NCBI GenBank assembly: GCA_938008415.1
Contig: CALLKI010000082.1
Location: forward strand, 1-10,592
DNA: 10,592 bases
DNA from: an uncultured Luteimonas sp.
Lineage (GTDB): Bacteria; Pseudomonadota; Gammaproteobacteria; Xanthomonadales; Xanthomonadaceae
Reading direction: 5' to 3'
The position numbers were made by a program, and so were the translations under genes. Position 1 is the first letter of the stretch, and each line of letters starts with the position of its first letter. Positions 1 through 5,807 of the stretch are shown here, in pieces. The notes under the pieces are model-generated. The model worked only from the letters and a program-made list of their open reading frames with translations, was not told where the DNA came from and ran no database searches.

Positions 1-257
1 TAGAAGACCTTGTTCTGCACGCGCAGCACGCGCGCCATCAGGTCCAGGTGGCGGCTGATCAGCTGCGACTCGAACAGTTCGCGGAAACCCTGCGCGTCCA
101 GCGCGCTCCCCGGCAGCACCGGCTCGCCGTCGGCCGGCCTGCGGCCCGGGGTTCCTTCCCAGTTGCGCACGAACTCCTGGAAGTTGACGTCGCAGATCTC
201 TGCACGGTTGACGCCCTTCATGCGGGCGGGAATCGGATCGGGGACTTTCGCGAACAT
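1..257 (-). CDS. 2-oxoacid dehydrogenase E1-like protein, N-terminal part (partial)
   Basis: The gene starts at an ATG complementary to 255-257 and runs off the left edge, so only 85 codons plus two bases are visible. The protein begins MFAKVPDPIPARMKGVNRAE and reaches a segment reading SRHLDLMARVLRVQNKVFY. That segment resembles the start of the thiamine-diphosphate-binding domain of E1 alpha chains, where an Arg-rich helix and a Q-x-K-x-F-Y stretch precede the glycine-rich cofactor loop. From memory, similar xanthomonad proteins are annotated as transketolase-like or 2-oxoisovalerate dehydrogenase E1; I cannot confirm this because the catalytic part is missing. It is the third gene of a same-strand run after gcdH and the GNAT gene, about 118 bases downstream of the latter. 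The ribosome binding site is weak (GGAA about six bases before ATG). The open frame is clear; the substrate is unknown. Confidence 0.62.
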   Translation of the reverse strand, partial: MFAKVPDPIPARMKGVNRAEICDVNFQEFVRNWEGTPGRRPADGEPVLPGSALDAQGFRELFESQLISRHLDLMARVLRVQNKVF

Positions 258-375
258 GGAAGGTTCCGGATGCGGAAGCGGTACGACGGACGGAATGGAG
301 AATGCGGACGGGCCCGGGGCGGCGGTCAGGGCGGCGCCGGCCACGGAATGCGGCCGCGCGGATGGCCGGGGAGCC

Positions 376-933
376 TCACCATGGCAGCCGTTCCCGGTTC
401 TCCAGCCACTGCCGCCGCGACTGCCCCCAGACCTCGACCTGGTGGCCGTCGGCCGGCGGCGGCAGCACGCAGCCTTCGCACAGCAGCCGCGAACCGAGCC
501 GCTGCGCCACCTTCTTCGACGCCACGTTGGCGGGCGAGATGCAGTGGATGATGTCCTCCCAGCCGAGGTTCGCGAACGCCCAGTCGATCGTCGCGGCCAC
601 CGCCTCGACGGCATAGCCCTTGCCCCAGGCCTGTGGATGGAAGGCATAGCCGATCTCGTTGCCCGGCCAGCCATCCGGCCGCCAGGGCCCGGCCTGCCCG
701 ATCCACAGCCCGGTTTCCTTCTCGACCACGGAGAACATGGCGAAGCCCTGCAGCATCCACGCCCCCGGCATCTGCAGGAACCGCCGCCACGCGGCGCCGC
801 GCGCCAGTTGCCCGCCGATGTGGCGGCTGGCCTCCCCGTCGGCGAACAGTTCGGCATAGCGCTCGAAATCGCCGGTCTGCGGCAGGCGCAGCAGCAGGCG
901 CCTGGTCTCGATGCGGATGTCCGCTGGAGGCAT
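376..933 (-). CDS. GNAT-family N-acetyltransferase (RimJ/RimL type)
   Basis: A 185-residue protein of the GNAT_3 type, which transfers acetyl from acetyl-CoA to a protein N-terminus or small amine. The N-terminus has the family's strand I-E-T-R-R-L-L-L-R (residues 8-16). The acetyl-CoA pyrophosphate loop (motif A) is QAWGKGYAVEA at about 101-111, preceded by the strand GNEIGYAFHP. The following segment with ISPANVASKKVAQRLG (132-147) matches the usual N-x-x-S helix that closes the cofactor site. I chose the ATG at 931-933 because it puts that first strand at residue 6. An upstream in-frame ATG at 1008 would add 25 Arg-rich residues unlike the family and lies inside a hairpin next to the gcdH stop. 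There is no clear ribosome binding site, so translation may depend on upstream gcdH. The acceptor substrate cannot be read from the sequence. Confidence 0.88.
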   Translation of the reverse strand: MPPADIRIETRRLLLRLPQTGDFERYAELFADGEASRHIGGQLARGAAWRRFLQMPGAWMLQGFAMFSVVEKETGLWIGQAGPWRPDGWPGNEIGYAFHPQAWGKGYAVEAVAATIDWAFANLGWEDIIHCISPANVASKKVAQRLGSRLLCEGCVLPPPADGHQVEVWGQSRRQWLENRERLPW

Positions 934-1003
934 GGATGCTGTCCACTGGGCCGGGCCCCCGCGGGTGCGGGATCGGGCGTGCGCTGCGCGCCGCCGGATC
1001 CCG

Positions 1004-1029
1004 GCCATCCCGCCGTCGCCCGGGATGGC
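1004..1029 (-). terminator. Hairpin just after the gcdH stop
   Basis: The arms GCCATCCCG (1004-1012) and CGGGATGGC (1021-1029) form a perfect 9-bp stem with an 8-base loop, starting six bases past the gcdH stop codon. No U-run follows, so it may only protect the 3' end or partly attenuate transcription into the GNAT gene. Confidence 0.4.
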
Positions 1030-1035
1030 GGCGGG

Positions 1036-2199
1036 TCAGAACGCGTTGATGCCGGTCAGCTCGCGGCCGACCACGAGCTGGTGCACGGTCTCCGTGCCCT
1101 CGTAGGTGATCACCGACTCGAGGTTCAGCGCGTGGCGGATCGGGCAATGCTCGGTGGTGATGCCGGCGCCGCCGAGCAGGTCGCGCGCCTCGCGCGCGAT
1201 GTCCAGCGCCATGCGCACGTTGTTCCACTTGGCCAGCGACACCTGCTGCGGCACCATCTTCCCGGCGTCCTTCAGGCGGCCCAGCTGCAGCGACAGCAGC
1301 TGCGCCGCGGTGATCCGGCGCACCCAGTCGGCCATCCTGATCTGGGCGCTCTGGGTGGCGGCCACCGGGCGGCCGAACAGAATGCGTTCCTTCGAGTACT
1401 CCAGGGCTTCCCCGAGGCAGGCGATCGCCGCGCCGATCGGACCCCAGGTGATGCCGTAGCGGGCCTGGGTCAGGCAGCCCAGCGGCCCCTTCAGGCCCTT
1501 CACGTTGGGCAGGCGGTTGGCCTCGGGCACGCGCACGTTGTCGAAGAACAGCGCGCTGGTCACCGATGCGCGCAGGCTCATCTTGTGCTTGACCTCCTGG
1601 GCGGTGAAGCCCGGGAAGTCCTTCTCGACGATGAAGCCCTGGATGCCGTCGTCGGTCTGCGCCCAGACGATCGCGATGTGGGCCAAGTTGCCGTTGGTGA
1701 TCCACATCTTCGAGCCGTTGATCACCCAGTCGCCGCCATCACGCCGGGCGTACGTCTTCATGTTGGCCGGGTCGGAACCGCCGTGGGGCTCGGTCAGGCC
1801 GAAGCAGCCGATCACCTTGCCCGCGGCCATGTCCGGCAGCCAGCGGCGCTTCTGCTCCTCGCTGCCATAGGCGTAGATCGGGTACATGCACAGCGAGGAC
1901 TGCACGCTGGCGAAGCTGCGCAGGCCCGAGTCGCCGCGCTCGAGCTCCTGGCAGATCAGGCCGTAGCTGACGTAGTTGAGGCCGGCGCCGCCATACTCCG
2001 GCGGCAGGGTCGCGCCCAGCAGGCCCAGGCCCGCGATCTCCGGGATCAGTTCGGTCGGGAACCTGCCCTGCTCGAAGCACTCGCCGATGATCGGCAGCAC
2101 GCGCTCGTCGGTGAAACGGGCGACGGTGTCCTGGACCGCGCGCTCCTCCTCGCTGAGCAGGGAACGGACGTCGTAGAAATCGAAGGGATTGAGGGCCAT
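1036..2199 (-). CDS. gcdH: Glutaryl-CoA dehydrogenase (acyl-CoA dehydrogenase family)
   Basis: A 387-residue FAD enzyme expected to oxidise and decarboxylate glutaryl-CoA to crotonyl-CoA in lysine and tryptophan breakdown, passing electrons to electron-transfer flavoprotein. It follows human GCDH along its length. The substrate loop LRSFASVQSSLCMYPIYAYG (93-112) keeps the Arg (R94) that in GCDH contacts the glutaryl carboxylate. GCFGLTEP (131-138) and WITN (166-169) are the flavin-binding signatures. The segment TYEGTETVHQLVVGR (365-379) carries the catalytic Glu at E367, and the C-terminal LTGINAF fits the family. The start at 2197-2199 gives the usual length; longer in-frame starts add Arg-rich sequence without similarity. 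A TACAAT element lies 37 bases upstream. Other acyl-CoA dehydrogenases remain possible, but R94 and the E367 context favour glutaryl-CoA. It probably leads a unit with the GNAT and E1-like genes. Confidence 0.93.
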   Translation of the reverse strand: MALNPFDFYDVRSLLSEEERAVQDTVARFTDERVLPIIGECFEQGRFPTELIPEIAGLGLLGATLPPEYGGAGLNYVSYGLICQELERGDSGLRSFASVQSSLCMYPIYAYGSEEQKRRWLPDMAAGKVIGCFGLTEPHGGSDPANMKTYARRDGGDWVINGSKMWITNGNLAHIAIVWAQTDDGIQGFIVEKDFPGFTAQEVKHKMSLRASVTSALFFDNVRVPEANRLPNVKGLKGPLGCLTQARYGITWGPIGAAIACLGEALEYSKERILFGRPVAATQSAQIRMADWVRRITAAQLLSLQLGRLKDAGKMVPQQVSLAKWNNVRMALDIAREARDLLGGAGITTEHCPIRHALNLESVITYEGTETVHQLVVGRELTGINAF

Positions 2200-2236
2200 G
2201 GCTTTCCGGGAGGGGAATGGGCGACGTAAAGCGCGC

Positions 2237-2242
2237 ATTGTA
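2237..2242 (-). promoter_or_regulatory. Candidate -10 element for gcdH
   Basis: Read on the minus strand this is TACAAT, five of six matches to the sigma-70 -10 consensus, in a very GC-rich setting and 37 bases before the gcdH ATG. The -35 region is poor (a CTGGCG-like stretch), so the assignment rests on the -10 box and its position. Confidence 0.42.
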
Positions 2243-2281
2243 TCCCCTCCCCGCGCCCGCCAGCGGTCCGCCGCAGATGCG

Positions 2282-2310
2282 CGGAGGGCCGGCACCTGGC
2301 CGGCCCTCCG
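2282..2310 (-). terminator. Hairpin after the glycine-zipper gene
   Basis: GGAGGGCCGG (2283-2292) pairs perfectly with CCGGCCCTCC (2300-2309) around a 7-base loop, and one more C-G pair closes the stem at 2282/2310. It lies 30 bases past the stop codon of the minus-strand gene at 2341-3147. No U-tract follows in that direction. It is the best candidate for separating that transcript from gcdH. Confidence 0.55.
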
Positions 2311-2340
2311 GGCTGGTGGACCTTCCCTGCGGCCAGGCGC

Positions 2341-3147
2341 TCAGCCGCGCTCCGTCCCGCCCCTGGCGGAAGCGGTCTGGATCACCACTTCGCCGTCGAT
2401 CACCGGCAGGCGCTCGCCCGGGTCGCGGTCCATGCGGACGGTCTGCTCGCGACCGTCGTAGCGGTAGGTCACGTCATAGCCGACGACCTCGTCCCCGGTG
2501 CCCAGCGGAATGCGCGAGCCGGGCTTGCTGCTGGTGCGCATGGTGGCCGTGGTGCCGTCGGGCTTGCGGTAGGTGACGTTCCAGGCCACGACACGGGTGC
2601 TCCGGGTGGTGTCCTGCACCGTGCGGCACTGGCGGTCCACGCGCTCGACCACCTGCCCGCCCTCGTGGCGCTTGTCGATCTTGTTGCCGATCACGCCGCC
2701 GGCCACGGCGCCCGCGACCGTGGCGACCTTCCGGCCCTTGCCACCGCCGATCTGGTTGCCGACCAGGCCGCCGATCACCGCGCCGGCCACGGTGCCACCG
2801 ACGTTGCCGTCGCGCTCGGGCAGGCGCTCCTGCACCACCACGTCCTCGCAGACCTCGCGCGGCGTGGTGGACGTGACCGTCTCCTGCACCGGCTCGCTGC
2901 CGATGACGGTGGCGAACAGCTCGCGCTTCTCGGTGACCGGGACCACCTTGACGACGTCGGCGTAGTCGACGCTGGGCCTGTCCTCCGGCGTCGCGGCATC
3001 CGCGGCAGTGGACGGCTGCCCGGCCAGCGCGGCCCCGTCCCCGGGAACCGGTCCGGCTTCGTGCTTGCGGCTGTTGTGGTAGGCGCCGACGGCAACGCCG
3101 CCGACGAGCAGTGCAGCCAGGGCGATGGCGAGGGTATTGCTCTTCAT
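2341..3147 (-). CDS. Membrane-anchored glycine-zipper 2TM-domain protein
   Basis: A 268-residue envelope protein of the Rick_17kDa_Anti/SlyB superfamily; the family's molecular role is poorly defined, and a link to envelope integrity is the usual suggestion. Residues 6-22 form a hydrophobic N-terminal helix with no lipobox Cys, so it is probably an uncleaved anchor or a signal peptide. A low-complexity linker follows (30-60). Residues 117-156 are two glycine-zipper helices (around AVIGGLVGNQIGG and AVAGGVIGNKI) joined by a short basic turn. Cys100 and Cys174 flank the zipper and could form a disulfide. The C-terminus has two copies of one beta-rich module, starting VVAWNVTYR (186) and VVGYDVTYR (221), each followed by a P-G-x-R-[IL]-P motif. 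The ATG at 3145-3147 has a strong GGAGGAG ribosome binding site. It is transcribed away from the DUF6116-like/TatD pair. Confidence 0.87.
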   Translation of the reverse strand: MKSNTLAIALAALLVGGVAVGAYHNSRKHEAGPVPGDGAALAGQPSTAADAATPEDRPSVDYADVVKVVPVTEKRELFATVIGSEPVQETVTSTTPREVCEDVVVQERLPERDGNVGGTVAGAVIGGLVGNQIGGGKGRKVATVAGAVAGGVIGNKIDKRHEGGQVVERVDRQCRTVQDTTRSTRVVAWNVTYRKPDGTTATMRTSSKPGSRIPLGTGDEVVGYDVTYRYDGREQTVRMDRDPGERLPVIDGEVVIQTASARGGTERG

Positions 3148-3274
3148 GGCTCCTCCGGACTCGGGCCTGGGCCCGTCTGTCTTTCACGGGAAATTCCATC
3201 ACCCCGAAGCTGAACGGAAGGCAGGCCGGCTCCGCGGAACCGCCGGTTGGTGAATCCCGTCACGGTGGCGGGCG

Positions 3275-3283
3275 TGCTAGCGT
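3275..3283 (+). promoter_or_regulatory. Candidate extended -10 promoter for the DUF6116-like/TatD pair
   Basis: TGCTAGCGT has the TG-n-TAnnnT layout of an extended -10 element and ends 30 bases before the chosen start at 3314. No good -35 box is visible. A near-identical TGCTATCGT sits at the same relative place before the cytochrome gene at 5206. Confidence 0.33.
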
Positions 3284-3313
3284 GACCACAAGCCGAAGCT
3301 TCCGGGAATGTCC

Positions 3314-3541
3314 ATGGCCACTCCCCTGACCGCGCCGATCCTGGCCTGGCTCGGACGCCTGAGCCACCCCTGGCTGTTCGTGATCGTCGCGCTGCTGTTC
3401 CTGGTCAATCTGGTCCTGCCCGACCCGATCCCGTTCATCGACGAGCTGCTGCTCGGCCTGGGCGCCGTGCTGCTGGCGAACCTGAAGGAGCGCAGGCGCG
3501 GCAGCAGGCGTCCCCCGATCGACGGGACGCCTCCATCCTGA
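3314..3541 (+). CDS. Small DUF6116-like membrane protein
   Basis: A 75-residue protein with one or two hydrophobic stretches: a first helix around SHPWLFVIVALLFLVNLVLP (residues 17-36) and a second in the DELLLGLGAVLLANL segment, then a basic, Pro-rich cytoplasmic-looking tail. The conserved-looking core LPDPIPFIDELLLGLG recalls the DUF6116 family of xanthomonads, whose function is unknown. Two in-frame ATGs occur, at 3308 and 3314. GGGAA at 3304-3308 is too close to the first but well placed for the second, so I use 3314. The stop lies 12 bases before the TatD start, and the two genes probably share a transcript. The family name is from memory; the coding call is stronger than the name. Confidence 0.8.
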   Translation: MATPLTAPILAWLGRLSHPWLFVIVALLFLVNLVLPDPIPFIDELLLGLGAVLLANLKERRRGSRRPPIDGTPPS

Positions 3542-3553
3542 GACTGCGGCACC

Positions 3554-4360
3554 ATGCTGGTCGACAGCCACAGTCATTTCGACGACGCCGCATTCGACCA
3601 CGACCGCGATGCGGCGCTGGCGCGCGCGCATGCGGCCGGGGTCGCCGTCCAGATCGTGCCGGCGGTCACCCGCGATGGCTGGCCGAAACTGCGCGAGGTG
3701 TGCCGGTGCGCGCCGGGGCTGCATCCGGCCTACGGCCTGCATCCGGTGTACCTGGCCGGACACCGGCCCGGGCACCTCGCCGAACTGCGGGAGTGGATCG
3801 AGCGCGAGCGGCCGGTGGCGGTCGGAGAATGCGGGCTCGACTACTTCGTCGAGGGACTGGACCGCGACGCGCAGCAGGCCTGCTTCGAGGGCCAGCTTCG
3901 GCTGGCGCGCGAGTTCGACCTGCCGGTGATCATTCACGCCCGCCGTGCGGTGGACATGGTGATCGCCACCCTGCGCCGGATCGGCGGGCTGCGCGGCGTG
4001 GTCCACAGTTTCTCGGGCAGCGAGGAGCAGGCGCGGCAACTGTGGAAGCTCGGCTTCCTGCTCGGCCTGGGCGGGCCGGTGACGTACGAACGCGCCAACC
4101 GCCTGCGCCGGCTGGCCGCGACCATGCCGCTCGAGTTCCTGCTGCTGGAAACCGACTCGCCGGACCAGCCCGACGCCGGGATCCGCGGCAGGCGCAACGA
4201 ACCTGCGCGGCTTGCGGTGGTCCGCGACACGATCGCGGCGCTGCGCGGGCAGCCCCCGGAGGAAATCGCGGAAGCGACCACGCGCAACGCGCAACGCCTG
4301 TTCCGGCTGCCGGCCGCGACGGATGCCGCGGCCCCGGTGGTCAGTCGCCGCGCTTCCTGA
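3554..4360 (+). CDS. TatD-family metal-dependent hydrolase (YjjV-like)
   Basis: A 268-residue TIM-barrel metal-dependent hydrolase. Relatives are Mg2+-dependent 3'-5' DNA/RNA exonucleases or deoxyribonucleases acting in the cytoplasm, with suggested roles in DNA repair or quality control. The full metal-site set is visible: H6 and H8 in DSHSHFD, E92 in GECGLDYF, H128 in IIHARR, H151 in VHSFSG and D201 in ETDSP. The family strand YGLHP is at 60-64. The C-terminal helix with NAQRLF is also typical. The start at 3554 places the first metal-binding strand at residue 2, as usual for the family; the ribosome binding site is weak, which fits coupling to the gene just upstream. The last 20 bases overlap tcdA on the other strand. 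The exact substrate is not determined by sequence. Confidence 0.93.
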   Translation: MLVDSHSHFDDAAFDHDRDAALARAHAAGVAVQIVPAVTRDGWPKLREVCRCAPGLHPAYGLHPVYLAGHRPGHLAELREWIERERPVAVGECGLDYFVEGLDRDAQQACFEGQLRLAREFDLPVIIHARRAVDMVIATLRRIGGLRGVVHSFSGSEEQARQLWKLGFLLGLGGPVTYERANRLRRLAATMPLEFLLLETDSPDQPDAGIRGRRNEPARLAVVRDTIAALRGQPPEEIAEATTRNAQRLFRLPAATDAAAPVVSRRAS

Positions 4361-5135
4361 GCAGCAGCTCCAGCGCCTTGCCCGCCATCGCGAACGCGAA
4401 CGTGCCGGTGACGTGGGTGGCCGCGCCCAGGCCCGCGCCGCAATCGAGCTTGAGCGCGGCGTCCGGCCCCAGCTGCGGGCGCAACCCGCAGACGCTGCCG
4501 TCGGGCTGCGGGTACTTCACGTTCTCCAGCGAGTACACCGCCGGCACGCCGAAGTAGCGGTCGCGGTTCCTCGGGAAATCGAACTCGGCGCGCAGCTTCT
4601 TGCGGATGAGCGCGAGCAACGCGTCGTGCTCGGTCCGCGACAGGTCGCGCACGCGCACCAGGGTCGGGTCGGTGCGGCCGCCGGCCGAACCGGACACCAC
4701 GAGCGGCAGCTTGCGCCGCCTGCACCATGCGATCAGCTCCACCTTGGCCCGGAAGCTGTCGCAGGCGTCCAGCACCAGGTCGAAGCCGCGGTCCAGCAGC
4801 TCGCCCATGTTCGCCGGCGTCAGGAAGGCCGGGACCGCCTCGACTCCCGCCGCCGGATTGATCGCGCGGCAGCGTTCGGCCATCGCCTCGGCCTTGTTGC
4901 GGCCGTACTGGCCCTCGAGCGCCGGCAGCTGGCGGTTGGTGTTGGAGACGCAGATGTCGTCGGCATCGATCAGGGACAGGTGCCCGATGCCGGAGCGTGC
5001 CATCGCCTCGGCCACCCAGGAACCGACCCCGCCCAGTCCGACCACGGCCACGCGCGCCCGCGAGAAGCGCGCGACGGCGCCGGCGCCGTACAGGCGGTCG
5101 ATGCCGGCGAAACGCTCGCGCAGTGCCATCTCCAT
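4341..5135 (-). CDS. tcdA: tRNA threonylcarbamoyladenosine dehydratase TcdA
   Basis: A 264-residue E1-like, ATP-dependent enzyme that cyclises t6A at position 37 of ANN-decoding tRNAs to ct6A. It resembles E. coli TcdA (CsdL) along its length. It has the short N-terminal RFAGIDRLYG, the nucleotide-binding loop GLGGVGS (33-39), the following ARSGIGHLSLID strand, and the NTNRQ motif with the adenylation-site Arg. Later it has SGSAGGRTDPT and a C-terminal DCGAGLGAATHVTGTF stretch near the family's end. Three in-frame ATGs are possible (5156, 5135, 5129), none with a good ribosome binding site. I prefer 5135 because its N-terminus best fits the family; 5129 is only two codons shorter. It converges on and overlaps the TatD gene by 20 bases and diverges from the cytochrome gene across about 70 bases. 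Confidence 0.93.
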   Translation of the reverse strand: MEMALRERFAGIDRLYGAGAVARFSRARVAVVGLGGVGSWVAEAMARSGIGHLSLIDADDICVSNTNRQLPALEGQYGRNKAEAMAERCRAINPAAGVEAVPAFLTPANMGELLDRGFDLVLDACDSFRAKVELIAWCRRRKLPLVVSGSAGGRTDPTLVRVRDLSRTEHDALLALIRKKLRAEFDFPRNRDRYFGVPAVYSLENVKYPQPDGSVCGLRPQLGPDAALKLDCGAGLGAATHVTGTFAFAMAGKALELLLRKRGD

Positions 5136-5163
5136 GCGCAACAGTCTACCCGGCATGGCCGCA

Positions 5164-5172
5164 TGCTATCGT
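5164..5172 (+). promoter_or_regulatory. Candidate extended -10 promoter for the cytochrome gene
   Basis: TGCTATCGT matches the TG-n-TAnnnT extended -10 layout and ends 33 bases before the ATG at 5206. No clear -35 box is seen. It differs by one base from the candidate at 3275-3283. Confidence 0.36.
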
Positions 5173-5205
5173 CCTGCCGGCTCCATCCAGCGAAGAGGAC
5201 GCTCC

Positions 5206-5694
5206 ATGTCGACGACCCCCGAATCCACTCCCCGGATGTCCACGCCCGGACCGGAAGACGGCCCGAAGAAGCCGTCCGCAGCCGGACGCTACTTCTTCAT
5301 GTTCCTGCTCGGGCTGGCGCTGGGCGTGGTCGCGGTGGTGATGCTGCTGCGCGCGCTGGAAGGCCGCAAGACCTGGCAGGACCGCTATCCGCACGCGGCG
5401 ATGCACCTGCTGTCGGCGCACATGGCGCAGCTGCGGGGCAAGATCGAAGCCAACCGCTGCAACCCCACCGACGTGCTGCCGCACCTGCAATCGATCCGAA
5501 GCCTGGGCAACGATTTCGAGCCGGCCTTCCCCGGCCTGGCCGACGACCGCCGGTTCGTCGAACACGCGGCGCAGTTCCGCGCCGTCCTCGATGCCGCGCT
5601 GGCCTCCCCGCCGCTCAACTGCACCGGCGCGGGCGAAACCGCCAGCCGCATCGGCGAAGCCTGCAAGGCCTGCCACCAGGACTTCCGCGGCTGA
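5206..5694 (+). CDS. Membrane-anchored cytochrome c'-like protein
   Basis: A 162-residue protein predicted to sit in the inner membrane facing the periplasm. Residues 1-27 are a Ser/Pro/Thr-rich cytoplasmic tail ending in basic residues. A single transmembrane helix follows at about 28-49 (YFFMFLLGLALGVVAVVMLL). A mostly helical domain of about 110 residues ends in a covalent haem site, CKACH (153-157), followed by QDFR. Placing CxxCH at the very C-terminus of a small helical domain is the hallmark of class II cytochromes (cytochrome c'), where it precedes D-x-[FY]-R; class I cytochromes have it near the N-terminus. Cys85 and Cys139 are extra and could form a disulfide. Its electron partner or ligand role is unknown. 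AGAGGA before the ATG at 5206 is a good ribosome binding site. Similarity is by motif and layout only. Confidence 0.8.
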   Translation: MSTTPESTPRMSTPGPEDGPKKPSAAGRYFFMFLLGLALGVVAVVMLLRALEGRKTWQDRYPHAAMHLLSAHMAQLRGKIEANRCNPTDVLPHLQSIRSLGNDFEPAFPGLADDRRFVEHAAQFRAVLDAALASPPLNCTGAGETASRIGEACKACHQDFRG

Positions 5695-5770
5695 ACACCC
5701 GCTGCACGGCCGGACCGCGGTGCGGCGGGATTGCCGGTGCGTTCACGGCGCCGATCCTACGGTGTGGCCA

Positions 5771-5786
5771 ACGGGACCGTTCCCGT
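5771..5786. repeat. Short inverted repeat upstream of the lipoprotein gene
   Basis: ACGGGA and TCCCGT are exact inverted copies around a 4-base loop, ending 21 bases before the lipoprotein ATG and just before its ribosome binding site. It could be a small leader hairpin or a protein-binding site. At six base pairs it could also be chance. Confidence 0.25.
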
Positions 5787-5807
5787 CATGCCCCCGAGGA
5801 GACGCCC

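Noticed and set aside
351..358. GCGGCCGC palindrome
   Set aside because: An 8-base GC palindrome in a GC-rich intergenic gap; no sign of function.
934..1008. Longer N-terminus for the GNAT protein
   Set aside because: It adds 25 Arg-rich residues that start inside the gcdH 3' hairpin and do not resemble the family.
326..1705. A 459-codon minus-strand frame spanning GNAT and gcdH
   Set aside because: It overlaps both genes in another frame and reads as Arg/Ala/Gly/Pro low-complexity sequence. gcdH and GNAT have clear family motifs and proper starts.
10..2229. A 739-codon open frame on the plus strand
   Set aside because: It lies antisense to gcdH and the GNAT gene. Its translation is His/Arg/Ala/Gly-rich with no domain, as expected from the mirror frame of a high-GC gene.
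3162..3175. CGGGCC-TG-GGCCCG palindrome upstream of the large glycine-zipper gene as an operator
   Set aside because: GC palindromes this short are expected by chance at this base composition, and nothing else supports a binding site.
3260..4294. A 344-codon minus-strand frame antisense to the TatD and DUF6116-like genes
   Set aside because: No domain and a shadow-like composition. The TatD frame carries all the metal ligands.
4600..5205. Upstream in-frame extension of the cytochrome gene
   Set aside because: It is antisense to tcdA and Arg/Ser-rich. The ATG at 5206 has a good ribosome binding site and gives a sensible N-terminal anchor.
4212..5807. Long plus-strand frame in phase with and upstream of the lipoprotein
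   Set aside because: The upstream part is antisense to tcdA and out of frame with the cytochrome gene. The real start is at 5808 with a strong ribosome binding site and signal peptide.
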